Shown: positions 50,976-62,905 of the stretch, piece by piece
Position numbering within the stretch: the stretch's first letter is position 1
Layout of the letters: every line of letters begins with the position of its first letter
Assembly: GCF_037975245.1 (NCBI RefSeq)
Contig: NC_092573.1
Location: 2,914,501 to 2,978,500 of the forward strand
Length of the DNA: 64,000 bases
From: Apostichopus japonicus
Lineage: Eukaryota; Echinodermata; Holothuroidea; Aspidochirotida; Stichopodidae
Direction of reading: 5' to 3'
Notes under the pieces: generated by a model
Database searches by the model: none
Seen by the model: only the letters and a program-made list of their open reading frames with translations
Told to the model about the DNA's origin: nothing
Program-made: the position numbers and the translations under genes

Positions 50976-53900
50976 GCTTTACTTGTTTTCAACAGTAGCT
51001 TCAAGAAGAGAGTAATGCTGGTTCGCACGTGTACCTGCCATATTTATAGTAATTGACTCTTCACACGAAAGTTGTTAGTGTAATCCTCTGGAATGACGTA
51101 GCCTCGTGTAAAATAAATTTTCCATTAAAGAACCTTTCAACAAGTGATAAGTCCCCCGGCAAAGACTTTACCTTATCACTGTTTTCCAACCTTATCAGTG
51201 AGAGAGAGAGGCACGCTTAGTGTGGAATTGCTTTATTCAGATGGCAAATGACTTTCGTGAAAAAGCGTATCATATTCTAGTACTGGCCTATACCTTCTGG
51301 TAATCCCAGAGGCGAAGATACGATGTAAATGCAACAAAGGTGTTACAGTGTTCACTTTTGTTTCATATTTCCACGGCGGGATGATATCTAATAAACAGTT
51401 ACATGCTGATTGCATGCATATATAACAGTCAGATAGTGAACATGCTTCGAAGCCGTGATAGACTTATTTCCCTTGGAAAGTGAACAATATATGAAGGTGA
51501 TTTCATTTCGAGTGATTCAATGGATGCCTTCAAGTTTCACAAGGTACAATCAATGAGAAATGTATTCAGCAATGTTAAAATTAGTAGGAAGCATATTGCG
51601 GCCTCAATAAAAAGAAGGATCAAAATATAAAAAATAAAACATGGAATAAACAAACGGTGCTGAAATGGTTTATTGAGTTTGCTAGATATTGTGTGACTTT
51701 TCATTTACTCTCCCTCCACCCTCCCCCTCCCAACACACCTTTTTTCCTTCTTGAAACGTAAAACACACTTGTTTCAGCATCTTTTTGAAACAAAGCATGC
51801 GACTGAAAAGAGTCATTAAATGTATACAACCGTTGTATGGTCACAGGTGTTATGTATATAAGACAAAGAAAATTATATTTACAATATTATACTTAAAAGA
51901 GAAAAAAATAAGTCGGTGAATTACCTCATTTTATCCCTTATTCTGGTTCATCAAAGTCCGAAGATATTGGTAATTAATTTATTTCTCTCTGCTGTCACCA
52001 ACATCGAGAAGGGGCATGGGGGAGGCTGAACGGGGAAGGCTGAACGGGGGAGGGAAAAGGACTTGATCGATGGGTGTTGTCCTGTTTTGTAGGTATTTGG
52101 TCACTAGAGCGGAGGGGCCCTCCCATGCCACCATTAACCTGCAAAATGTACAACATCATGGATTATTTGCTGAAGGCGAAACATGAACAGAGTTGATCAG
52201 AGGGAGATTGGTATAATGTAGAATTTCATCATTTAAATTTATATCACATCTATAAGATGTCTAAGATGAAAATTCAAAGGGGCCAACATAAATCGTAAGA
52301 CCTGAGAATTAATCATAATAACATATTACGTAATCCATTGCCAGATTAACCTAGTAGCAAATAGTATCACATGTTACGGGCCCCTGCATTTTCAAGGGCC
52401 CCGCGCTTCATGCTATAAGCTATCAATATCCGATTCAGTGACTCTACACTTGCTCTATCACTATAGGTCTCGCACCATAATTAATTGTTCCATTGACGTA
52501 CAGACTAAACTCGTCACTTTCAAGACCTTTCAAAGCATAGATAGAAGTTTTCAACTGGTTTATCCTATCCACCACATGGAAGCTGAGATCTTGGCACTTG
52601 CAAACTTCCATACCATGACCGTTTAGATTTTAAGCTAAAAGAGGAGGAAGTTTAGCATACTGAACCCCCACCCTTCCATCTCCTCGCTCGGAGTAATATC
52701 AACATTTAACCAAAGATTTTCTAAAATGGTTTATATCACCTTCGATCCTTCCTATTTTCACACCATCTGTACTTTAAATTATGCTCTTTCATATAAAGAC
52801 AGAACAAACGATGACAGTAACTGATAACATGCTTTAACAAGCTTTACCTTGGGTAATTTAAAATCTTTTCTCTCACAATTGTTAACCTTTCGAGCGGATG
52901 AACACTATACTCTAATTGTTGGGCGGTACCTAGTACTACACTGCCTTCAACCTTTATGAACGACTGGATGTTTAAGGTTAGCGATTTGAGCCAATTATCA
53001 CCTTCAATTGGGGTTATTGTTTTAACACAGTAATTAATGGGAGTGTAGTATCTATGTGATACACATATACGACGCATAAATACGAAGGTATTTGAAACTG
53101 AAGTCATATAGCTGCTGAACCAAAGATTAAAACGGAACATGGAACGCACTTTTACTGAATGCTACAGGTCCTGTACTAGCTTAATCCGGCCCTGACGTAA
53201 TCATCAGAAGTATCGAAAACCAGCCGTCTTTGTCTTTGTCCTTTAATTGCTTAATTCCAAAGAGGTAATGACAAAAAAATATCATAACGATCGAAGTCTT
53301 AAGATTTGAAACAAATATCATAGCAAGCAAGTAAAAAGTAACAAATATTGCAAATTACAAATCTTGATAGAGTGCATGAAAGAATATACTCTTTCAAAAG
53401 TGAAAGTTCATACATGTGATCTCTTAAGTTCTCTTAACTTAATCAGGTATAATAATTATTAAAAAAGCATATAAACCCATAGAAAAAACACGTATATGAG
53501 AACATCGACGTGACTTATAGGTTTGGACATTATATCTCTGTCTCTCTCTTGTTTCCCCTCCCCCATTTCGTTTCAATCATATTTCAAACAAAAATGTTCC
53601 TGTTACATTTCTTTATATTCCCATTTAAATTTTTCCCACCCACCCCCCCAAAAAAGGGATATTTCGTAGAACAAAGTATAAACTAGATTATTTAAAACCG
53701 CAATTTGTAAACATTTTTAAGATCTTAAAAAGAAAATATGTTCACATGATTGTGTCATAAATTATCCTACCTAATTAATGTAAAACATATTCATAATTTA
53801 TGATTCAAATGTTAGTATAAACAACCTAAAACTACCGTTCTTCCGCAGGGCAAACACTAATTAATACATATTCGTAAACAACAGGACATGCCGTGCATGT

Positions 53901-54118
53901 GCCATCTGCAAGTAGGATAATTACTGCATAATATCACAAGTTTGAATTCATGCATGTATACAGCACAGCTGTACATACCTTTGTCATACCTTTGAGGTGT
54001 CCATGGAATAAGTTGAGTAATTTTAACAACTCCTTGAAGATTTCTGTTGCATAAATTTGAAAAACCAAAAATATCATATATTCTTTTTTTAGCACGCAAG
54101 AGGGAAACTGAAGAGCAA
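50976..54118. other. Intergenic between GPCR and EPHX4-like genes
   Basis: Contains repeat copy B (about 52475-52710) and a small G-rich duplicated GGCTGAACGGGG near 52025. No gene is visible. Confidence 0.55.
52475..52710 (+). repeat. Three-copy interspersed repeat, copy B
   Basis: Closest to copy C: AGACTAAACTCGTCACTTTC-type, AGCATAGATAGAAGTTTTCA and CTTGCAAACTTCCATA blocks are nearly identical in both. Its right part also matches copy A. Confidence 0.75.
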
Positions 54119-57100
54119 TCACTGATGGTGTGTCTGAAGGTACTGTAAGATCAACTGATTAACTTTACGACTTTGGTTCTGATGTACCCAGTGTGCAGCA
54201 TCTTCTACTTTAGAGATCTTTAGATCGCTAACCAGTTTCTCCAATCCATTCAGGAGGATTGGAGACAGATACTTATCCTTCATGCCCCATATGATGAGTG
54301 TTGGGCGGGTGACGGTGCAAAGGAAGTTCATCGCTGATATATTTGCTCTGTAGTAGTTCAGTGAGCCTGTTCTCGTACCTGTGTAAATTCAATGATAGAA
54401 GGTGGAGTACATTATTAAAGAAAACAATGCCAGTCATACCGCACAGTATCCCACTGAACTCAACAGTCGTAACGTGGGGAATCGTGCACGGGTTAGTCGG
54501 GTACAGTGCGCGTGCTTAAGAGTATATGCCATTGATCAAGATTTTCCCAGTTTTACGTCACGTCGGCTTGATTCGGGGTTTTCTTGTTCCAGGAAATTGT
54601 AATCTTTTTGAATGGACATATATAAACATCTTTGATCCGTCTTTGATCCTTTTGATTTGACTTGAAATAACCAGGGAGCTGCATGGACGTTTAATAACCG
54701 AGACGTTAACGGGCCTCCACCCTGCCTCCAGGGTCGATCTGTACAGATCGACAGAGACCTAACTACGAATGCTTCCCCCTCCCCCTCCCAGGGTGCCGGA
54801 TTCAAGCTAGATCCATACAGTACAGAGAGGCCTAACTACAAATGCCTCTCTCTCGCAGGGTGCCGGATTCAAACTAGATTCATACAATACAGAGAGGCCT
54901 AACTATAATTGCCTCTCTCTCGCAGGGTGCTAGATTAAAGCTAGATTCATACAGTACAGTGAGGCCTAACTCCAATTGCATCCCCACTCCCCTCACTCCC
55001 TCTCGCAGGGTGTTAGATTAAAGCTAGATTCATACAGTACAGTGCAGGCGCGGATCCAGAGGGGGGTCCAGGGGGTCCGAACCCCCCTGCTCTTGGCCAA
55101 AAAAAAAGAGAAAAAAAAGAGAGAGGTGCTTTGCATGGCTAAATTGAAGGGGGTTCCCTGTTGTACTTAAATATCCAAGAATTTCACAATGGATAGAGGG
55201 AAACCCACTCCCCTTAGACCCTAGGATCATTGGAGGCCAAACCCCTCACCCTTCCAGAATCCTGGATCCGGCCCTGCATCAAACAGTGGTGACGGAACGG
55301 GAGGGGGATTGGGGGCTAAAGGCATTATGATTTTTGTATCATCTCAACTCATCTGATATGTATTACCATATTTCATAGATTGTTTTTTTCTCATCAATTG
55401 AGAAATTGCAGACATGAGATCCATATTTTCAGGCTAGGTACATGCAGCTTAGAATACTCGGGAAGTGCCGTTTCCGGGCCATCTGGGGGGTTTGTAAAGC
55501 CAAAAATTTTATGGTACGCTCCGCGCCAACCGATGGTGGCGCTCCGCTTAGATAGTCTTACGTTCAGGCGCGGCTGGACCAGTCAGACCCCCCCTGTCAC
55601 AAATCCTGCATCCGCCCCTGCAGTGAGGCCTAACTACAAATGCACCCCCACTCCCCTCGCTCCCTCTCGCAGGGAGCTAGATTCAAGCTAGATTCATACA
55701 GTACAGTGACGCCTAACTACAAATGCATCTTTAGAGCTCTAAATCAGAAATAAAACTTGCTACACATCCGCCTCCCCCTCCCTTTCACAGGGTGCCAGAT
55801 TCAAGCAACACATAACGTATAGAACTTATAAAAGTCAGCTTTTCTAAGGGGATATAGTTCCATTTGACAACTTCAACTAAAACAAACATGCATATGACTG
55901 CATATTATTTTTATCATCAAAACGTTTTATGAGCATTACCGTACATCTCTATAACTGTTGGTGCTAATTGTAGAATTGCATTTTGAGAAGAAGTGCAGCA
56001 GGCAGCTTATACATAGTGCATGAGTTTAGTAAGAGATCTGCTAATAACAGCTCCCTGTTTTAATAACCTACCTCTATTAAGGGGTTGAGAAAACTGTATA
56101 ATTTGTAGTTTAAGCATATTTTGAAGAATTAACGTAGAGGTATTTCCGAATTGTTCACTACGTACTATATACGCTTATGTATGTAAGGAATTCGTAGAAG
56201 CTTACCTGGTCGGCTCATGGAATACTTCAGTCCTTCTATTTCCTCGCGTGTAAAGAATAGGGTGTCTTCTCCCTTGGTTGATTTATCAAGCATTGCGTAA
56301 TCATTCCATTTCATAAATACTTCCGGAAGCCAGGGAATTTGGAAGAAAAACATGTATCTGAAATAAAAATGGTGATTTTAGCTATCAAAAAGACATTGAT
56401 GTTACCTGTAGGTTAACACTAATGCTACATAGTTAGATAATGAAAGGACATTAATAACATAGTGTTTAGTTAATTTCCCCATATAAGTGTCTCTGGTTTA
56501 TGCAACTCCATTCGCTACATGGTGCCATAAAATACAATGCGTCAATTTACAATAGAGAAAAAAAGTTGTTGTGATTACAGTGATATTAATTTTAAGGAGG
56601 GTTTATTATAGAACGCCAAATGGGACATTTATTTCAGTGACTCGAATCATACATGCAGTCGCAACATATTTCCATTGTCACAAGTCGTTATTGTCACATT
56701 GTATGACACGACTGTGGTACGAATTAACTGGCACCTAATGAATTGATGTCACTGGACATGTATTTATTGAAAGACTTAAATGCATGACTATAGGTTGCAT
56801 GAATTCTCTTCCAATTTCTTGTCGCAGAAGACCTTGAAAAAATGTCCTTATTGGCGAATATTTTTGTGACAATGGTACCATTGTCGATGAAAACGCTTAA
56901 TTTGATCGTTCTGTTGTATTAAAATCATTGCCACAAAATGAAAACCAAACATGTGACTCCATCATGAACAAAATTACAAAAAGCTGCTTTAAAGTACCGT
57001 AATATATTTGCCATGGCAACTATATTACAAGATAGCTAATTATGCCGAATGCAAATCTTACAATGAATTCTTTCTCTGTTGCCATGACGACAATATGGCA

Positions 57101-59752
57101 TCGTGAAAGATGGTTGGGTTGGGAGCATTCAGGATGATGACTCTGTGAGTCATTTCGGGAAACAAGTGTGCAAAATACCAACAGATGATACCGCCCCAAT
57201 CATGCCCTACTAAAATGCATGACGTGTACCCCAGCACGCGGACCAACGTCTTTAAGTCACCTGAAAGTATTTAAAGCGAAAGAAGTGTGTTACAAACGTA
57301 GGTTATAAATTAAGTTTGGATCAGGAGAAATGTTGACCCCCTCCCACACCCTAACTCCCCATTCTTGTCAATGGCTGTGCTAACGACAAAAAGATATAAC
57401 CATTAGCATGTGTTCAAGTTAACATGAGATAACTTCCGTTTTTACATTTCTCTGTTTCAAAAATTCTGAAATATTTCTGAAATAAATAACTTTGCATAAT
57501 AATAATAATAATAAAATCATAAATAAATAATAAAAAAATCATAATAATAATGAAAAATAATCATAAAAAATAAAGAAATAAATAATCATAAAAAACAAAA
57601 ATTCTGAAATAAATGACTATACGAGGGCTGATTTTTTTCAGAAACTGAAGGTTTGTTCACGTAGTTACTGGGTATAGCAAGTTTGATCTGAGAGCTTGTT
57701 AATACGAATCGACAGGTTACACTGTAAAACTGCTGAAATATTCACGTCACGTTCTAGTTTCGAGGTTTCCTTAATTGCACTATCGCACATGCGTACCTGC
57801 TACTTTTTCCGCACGATAATCAGACGTCTTCGGTGGTTTGTCTGACTCTCCACAACCACGGGTATCCATGGCAACGACTCTGTGTAAGATTAATAATAAC
57901 AATAATGATAATGGATATTCACATAGCAAGGAAGTATGTTCCAAATGTGGCAAATCTTGTTTAAAGCATTATAGCAAGGGGAAAGTGTTCAGGACTGGAA
58001 TGCTCGTTATGTTGTCGATACCTTTGCACAGTTACCTGATATAGGCGCCGCTATACCGCGGTATTGGTTGTCGTATCGAGCATGTATCCTCGTTACATTT
58101 AGTGCCACAAAGTAGGCCTAGCGGTTATACCTCTACATTGTCTTGTCCTGAACTTCTTTTTCTGATTTGCAATAATCTTACACGTTACATTACAATTGAT
58201 TCGGATGATCGTGAAATCTTGATGTACTAGCATATTTGATACCAGATCAATCGTCGCACACAGTCATAGTGGGAAATCACAACCAAAGTAACTTTCACCG
58301 ACAAGGCAGTTCTTTGAACTATTTTTACTTCCAGAACAGACATGGTAGGTCCGGCGAAACTGGACTTTAAAAAAAACGCTGACAATTATCAAACAGTGTG
58401 GTCAGGTATCTGCTATTCATGTACACACTTGACAGACATATATTTATATGCAACAAGGTAAAGTATTACGCAACGCATGACAACCTGTTTATGCACGTAC
58501 GGTCACGAAATAGTTCAAGTTAATATGGCTTACCATTGACATTAATTTATTAAGTCCTTCTGCCGCATCAACTTGGATAAAATGACGTAACAATACGTTT
58601 GTTCTTATCGTTATATGCCCCTCTTATGTTATGGCAATTTTTTTTGGGGGGGGGGAATTCAGCAATAATTTGCGATAATACCACAACTTTGTTTAAGTTC
58701 GGTACTAACATAATGGATTGATGGAGAAAGGATAAGGGCGAACATGAACCAGCAGCTGATGGTTCGGTATAAAGTGACACTGCCACCGCGTACTATATAG
58801 ATAATGTGTGTTTACCTGTAGTATTTCTGGAAGGTCAGTATTTGTTCCCGCCAAGTGTACCAGCAGTCTGGGAATCCATGAACAAGCAACATCAATGGTT
58901 TCGTCGAATCACCGGATTCTACGTAGTGAAGGTTTACGCCATCCTAAAAGCAATTCAACCAAGTGACACCTTATGTAAGTTATGATTCAAATTGCGATGC
59001 AGTTCATTTGTCTAAACATAGATGAAGAGTGAGATTTAAAGGACATTACTGTTGTCACCACACATATGCTACGATACCAACTAATGGTCATTCAACCTCT
59101 CAATTTAACTTCAAAATGCATTTTACTGCCACCTCTAACGAAGCATGTTATCATCCAATTAAACCTGTCACCATGTCTAAGAATAATATACAGCCTGACT
59201 GAAAAGTTCAAGCAATGCAGCATATCTACTGTCGAAAGTAGAAAGCAATTTCAGCATGGTATGCTGTGATGGAATAGTGTGTAGACTAAGAAACAGCTGA
59301 TCGCACCAGTTTAGGCAATAACCTTAAAAGCCACCGACCGCACCAGTTTAGGCTATAGTCTTAGAAACAGCTGACCGCACCAGCTTAGGCTATAGTCTTA
59401 AAAAAGTTGATCGCACCAGTTTAGGCTATGGTCTTAAAAACTGCTGCCCGCACCAGTTTAGGCTATAGTCTTAGAAACAGCTGACCGCACCAGTTTAGGC
59501 TATATAGTCTTTAAAAAGAGTCGATATAAATTTCTAATACAAGACACTTACATTCGTCTTCACAAACTTGTGTTTTCCAATTTTCGGGTCTTCGAGACAA
59601 GCTGGTCTTTTGTCGCGAATCTTCTCACGAGTAAAGCTCTTTGCGCCATGTTTGATCACTAAGCGACTCATCATTACAATGAACAATATTGTTCCCATTA
59701 CAATATGCGAAAAGTATATCAAGAAAAATTTAGCGGACTTTAACATTTCCAT
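54119..59752 (-). CDS. EPHX4: Epoxide hydrolase, EPHX4-like alpha/beta hydrolase
   Basis: Six exons join in frame on the minus strand: 59752-59552, 58943-58816, 57879-57797, 57260-57062, 56357-56206 and 54378-54119 (TGA), giving 340 residues, against about 362 for human EPHX4. All introns are GT-AG. Residues about 9-31 form a hydrophobic N-terminal anchor. The family core follows: PACLEDPKIG, HYVESG, the oxyanion loop HGFP (89-92), AMDTRGCGESDKP, and nucleophile elbow GHDWGG with D158. After that come the cap (FFFQIPWLPE, then YSMSRPG with a candidate lid Tyr at 249), LNYYR (263-264), the acid Asp in WGMKD (289) and the catalytic His in AAHWVHQ (317). The triad is complete, so an active membrane-anchored epoxide hydrolase acting on lipid or xenobiotic epoxides is expected; the substrate is not known from sequence. 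The closest alternative is EPHX3. Introns 1 and 5 hold minisatellites listed separately. Confidence 0.9.
54740..55810. repeat. Minisatellite, about 68-80-bp unit, interrupted by a transposon
   Basis: Units carry CAGGGTGC(C/T)(G/A)GATT, AGCTAGATTCATACAGTACA and GAGGCCTAACTACAAATGC. At least four lie left of the insertion and two or three lie right of it. Confidence 0.85.
55045..55620. mobile_element. Composite G-rich hAT-like insertion in the minisatellite
   Basis: Starts CAGGCGCGGATCCAG and ends GCATCCGCCCCTG. Removing it leaves the unit with one extra CAGTG, a 5-bp apparent duplication. An internal mirrored end at about 55262-55276 and a CGCCAACCGATGGTGGCG repeat (55455-55560) suggest two fused elements. 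Confidence 0.55.
56358..57061 (-). other. EPHX4-like intron 4
   Basis: AT-rich intron with nothing recognisable. Confidence 0.6.
57261..58815 (-). other. EPHX4-like introns 2 and 3
   Basis: Introns 57261-57796 and 57880-58815. The first holds an AATAAT/AAATAA-rich low-complexity tract (about 57497-57605). I see nothing else. Confidence 0.6.
59281..59515. repeat. Six tandem copies of a 38-41-bp unit in EPHX4-like intron 1
   Basis: Each unit carries CGCACCAG(T/C)TTAGGCTATAGTCTTA followed by AAACAGCTGA-like sequence. The array ends about 35 bp from the exon 1 donor (59551). Confidence 0.9.
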
Positions 59753-61549
59753 GATAACTCTCTTCTTTTCCTTCCTCTTCTTTCCTTAGCAAACCTGGGT
59801 CAAGTTTCTTGTCAATACTGAAACTTGATGATCATCAAGAAATCTATGAACGAAGTAAAGACAAATTTAACAACAATCAAGAAAATATATGGAGTGTGGT
59901 CAGGAATAAACTGAAACAAGTCGGTAGGATATGCAGAATTAGCACCAAGAAGATGTTCGATGGCTTTAATCTACCGATTACAGTAGGCGTTTATTTGGCT
60001 TGTGTCCCGTCAGCTCCCTGGATGGACTGGCTATAAAGCCTAGCACAGTGATAGGTATACATCCCAGATAGCAAAGTCATCATTGAAGTTTGAGGAAAAG
60101 TACATAGTCCAAAGAGATTAGCTACTGTATGTCAACAAAAACCGGAATGCAAAATGCATTGAGGTTTCGATGACTTCATTGCCGTAGGCTTCTGCTTGTT
60201 AGTAACCAGAACTAGCTGTACAATAGAATGACTGAACCACCATTTTGATACAATTACATTATGGCTTTTCTTCTACATATGGTTCTTTTACACACGAAAT
60301 ATGAGATTATTCCAAGCTTCCCTTTTTCAGATATCGTGTTTACAAGCGAGGCGTCACACACAAAACACGCACACACATACTCACCCGCCTGCGTGACTGC
60401 ATATGTTACGATAATGATCGAAACCAAAAAGCTGGAGTAAACTGAATATAATAAACCGAAGAAAGGTATAATAAACATAAGTACTAGGCTATAATGTGAC
60501 AGCAGTAATACATAGTATAATAAATAAGTGGGTCATTCCGCCTCAAATCAACCAATTTTCTGAAAAGTTCCCAGGTGACCCTCTCAGATTTAGATGAAAT
60601 TTCACAAGAATGATTGAGTGTGTCAATTTGAATATTAGACATTTTTTTGCACATTTTTAAATCTCAAACCTATATATTTATCATGTAATCATAATATAGT
60701 AATGAGTGATGAGATCATTGTATCATTGTTTCATTGTCCAAGGCAGACCGAAGGCACAGCAGACTATACTCGCCAAAACTGGATAGCGTGCGAGTCCAGA
60801 CTCGAGTACTATCTACTGTCCAGTTTTCACATAGTGAAGAAACAGATCCACAGTTTACTTGTCTTTTAATTTTGGATGGTCATGTGTTGTCAACGAATTT
60901 AAAATGACCTGGTAGGATCACTCCACAACACAGAAACTTGGGTCACGTGATGCGCTCACATGTGCTCATAGCATATTATTGAACCCGTTATCAGTTAACA
61001 AGATAGGCGTTCTGTAGACAACAGAACGCCAATATAGGTCTCGAACCACAATGAATTGATTCATTGACTTACACACTAAACTCGTCACTTTCAGGACCTG
61101 CCAAAGCATAGATAGAAGTTTTCAACTGGTACATCCTACCCACCGCATGATAGCTGAGATCCTGGCCTATCATGGCACTTGCAAACTTCCATATCATGAC
61201 CGTTAAGATTTTAAGTCATAATGAAATTTTACAGGACACAACAGTTATCACATATCCTTCCAGCGCATTTTTTTATTTTTTATTATGAAGGCTCTTTTAG
61301 TACCAAGGCTTGAAAACATGTTCCCATAGAAGTTTAACAGGTTTTGTCAAGCTTTCCAACAGTTTTTTCTCCAAGTAAAAGCTTTCTGTCTTGTGTTTAT
61401 ATTGTTTTCATGTTAATATTTTTTTCCTTGACTCTTTTCTAGAGCACGAAAACTTCAGGCTCTGATAGCAAAAGAATCTGCGTGGTCATGATATGAAATA
61501 TTGATGGTGCCATGAAAGGCCAACTTGTCAGCTATCCAGTCTATCTATA
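59753..61549. other. Upstream of the EPHX4-like gene, intergenic
   Basis: Contains repeat copy C (about 61040-61222). A + strand open frame near 59809-60036 has no family resemblance. No promoter element was recognised with confidence. Confidence 0.45.
61040..61222 (+). repeat. Three-copy interspersed repeat, copy C
   Basis: Near-identical over most of its length to 52475-52640 and weaker to 33850-34040; it starts after AGGTCTCGAACCA. Confidence 0.75.
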
Positions 61550-61557
61550 ATTACAGG

Positions 61558-61929
61558 CAGTGGCGTAGGAAGGTACTTTTGAGTGGGGGGGGGGGCTGAA
61601 GACTAATGGCCGGCCTGGGGAGGGGTCTAAGGGGAGGGGGTGTCCCCCTCCCCTTTGGAATTTGTTGCATTTCCAGGTGGCCTCAGATGCAATTTGGTGC
61701 AATATAGCACTTTTCAACACCCACTCCAATTTGTAAACTTAATTTTGTATTTTCACCTGGCCTTAGATGCAATTTGGTTCTCCAAATGAGATTTTTTTCT
61801 CATTTGGAAATGAAAAAGGGGTTTTCTGACTTGCGGAGCGGGGGGGGGGGGGGCGGAATGATACTTCCGCTCCTCACATTTTTCACTGGGGGGCTGGCGC
61901 CCCCCAGCCCCCCGGTTCCTACGCCCTTG
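61558..61929 (-). mobile_element. hAT-like non-autonomous transposon with 8-bp TSD, second family member
   Basis: The 372-bp element is in reverse orientation to 1634-2011, with the same ends and similar interior (CAGTGGCGTAGGAAGGTAC ... TTCCTACGCCCTTG). The exact 8-bp duplication ATTACAGG flanks it (61550-61557 and 61930-61937). Confidence 0.88.
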
Positions 61930-61937
61930 ATTACAGG

Positions 61938-62345
61938 GCTTCGACTTATCACCCAATTCTTAAAACTTGGGGTAATATTAGCACATTTCCAGACCTTAGG
62001 AACATAACCTTCATTCATAAATTTACTAAAAAACCTATTAGAGCGGAACACGGAAATTGTGTGCAAAAGTTTTCATCAAATACGGATGGATTGCATCAGG
62101 TCCAGAAGCTTTAGAAACATTTAGACAAAGCAGCTCCTTTAAGACAACCTCATCCGAAAATGAAACCTTATCCAGTTTAGGACCATCAACCCCCCCCCCC
62201 ACCCCCTGAAAATCTGGAATACTACTCATATCTTCCCATGTAAAAAAATGACACAAAATAGTCGTTCAAGAGATCTGCAAGATCCTAACTATCAGTAACA
62301 ATATTATCTGCCTGTGGTGCCCTGAGAGAAACAACTGCTTTGACC
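61938..62345 (-). pseudogene. Non-LTR retrotransposon (LINE) reverse-transcriptase remnant
   Basis: Minus-strand frames read DLADLLNDYFVSFF, then a shifted VLKELLCLNVSKASGPDAIHP block, then FMNEGYVPKVWKCANITPSFK. This order (linker, NKATGPDGI-type motif, VPxxWKxAxVTPIFK) is the start of a CR1/Jockey-type reverse transcriptase. In-frame stops, shifts and a poly-C run show it is dead. Confidence 0.7.
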
Positions 62346-62365
62346 TGACATGGGAAATGGGGGGA

Positions 62366-62445
62366 ATTCCACGAGACCGAAGGTCCGCGAGACCGAATTT
62401 CCGCGAACCGATGGTCCGCAAGACCGATGGTCTGTGGAAGGTCAT
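62366..62445. repeat. Tandem CGAGACCGAAGGTCCG-type units
   Basis: About five degenerate 15-17-bp copies of GACCGA(A/T)GGTCCGC(G/A)A. Each contains a GAC...GTC-like inverted core. Confidence 0.75.
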
Positions 62446-62740
62446 CGATAGGCGTAACTAGACTTTTTCATTAGAGGGGCTTCAGAGGGGGTCAACGAGA
62501 TTGACAAGGGGGCAATATTGTTTAAAATAGGGTATCGCTATATCGAATTATTAAGTTATATTGTATTATAAGATTTCATTTGGGGCAGCAGGGGGAGGGC
62601 CCGAGGGGGCGGGACTTAAGTTGAGAACGGGGGCTTTCGCCCCCCTGCGCAAGTCACTAGTATCCACTATATGAAAAGAACTGGCTGTAAATTCTTTTTA
62701 ATTACGCGCTTTATCAACGTAATATTACCGGTAGCATTTA
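62446..62740. other. G-rich segment, possible MITE
   Basis: Begins ATAGGCGTAACTAGACTT and contains GGGGG runs to about 62650, near CAAGTCACTAGTATCC. It resembles the other G-rich elements, but I could not place its ends. Confidence 0.3.
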
Positions 62741-62748
62741 GCACAGGA

Positions 62749-62899
62749 TCCCAGGATTCATCCCAGAATTCATCTCAGGATTCATCACAGGATTCATACC
62801 AGGATTCATCCCACAATTCATCACAGGATTCATCCCAGGATTCAGATTCATCCCATGATTGATGAATCCTGGGATGAATCCTGTGATGAATCCTGGGAT
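62749..62899. repeat. 12-bp minisatellite with an inverted end
   Basis: About nine copies of CCCAGGATTCAT and variants run rightward, then about three copies run in the opposite orientation. The arms CACAGGATTCATCCCAGG... (from 62822) and its complement (ending 62885) can form a hairpin. Confidence 0.9.
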
Positions 62900-62905
62900 A
62901 GCTTC

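Larger units (their letters stand above)
54379..56205 (-). other. EPHX4-like intron 5
   Basis: Intron with a minisatellite of about 68-80-bp units (about 54740-55810) that is split by a G-rich mobile element (55045-55620). Confidence 0.75.

Noticed and set aside
59809-60036. Plus-strand open frame upstream of the EPHX4-like gene
   Set aside because: No family resemblance or splice support; likely chance.
62671-62862. Ser-Gln-Asp repeat protein
   Set aside because: It comes from a 12-bp minisatellite that is open in several frames on both strands.
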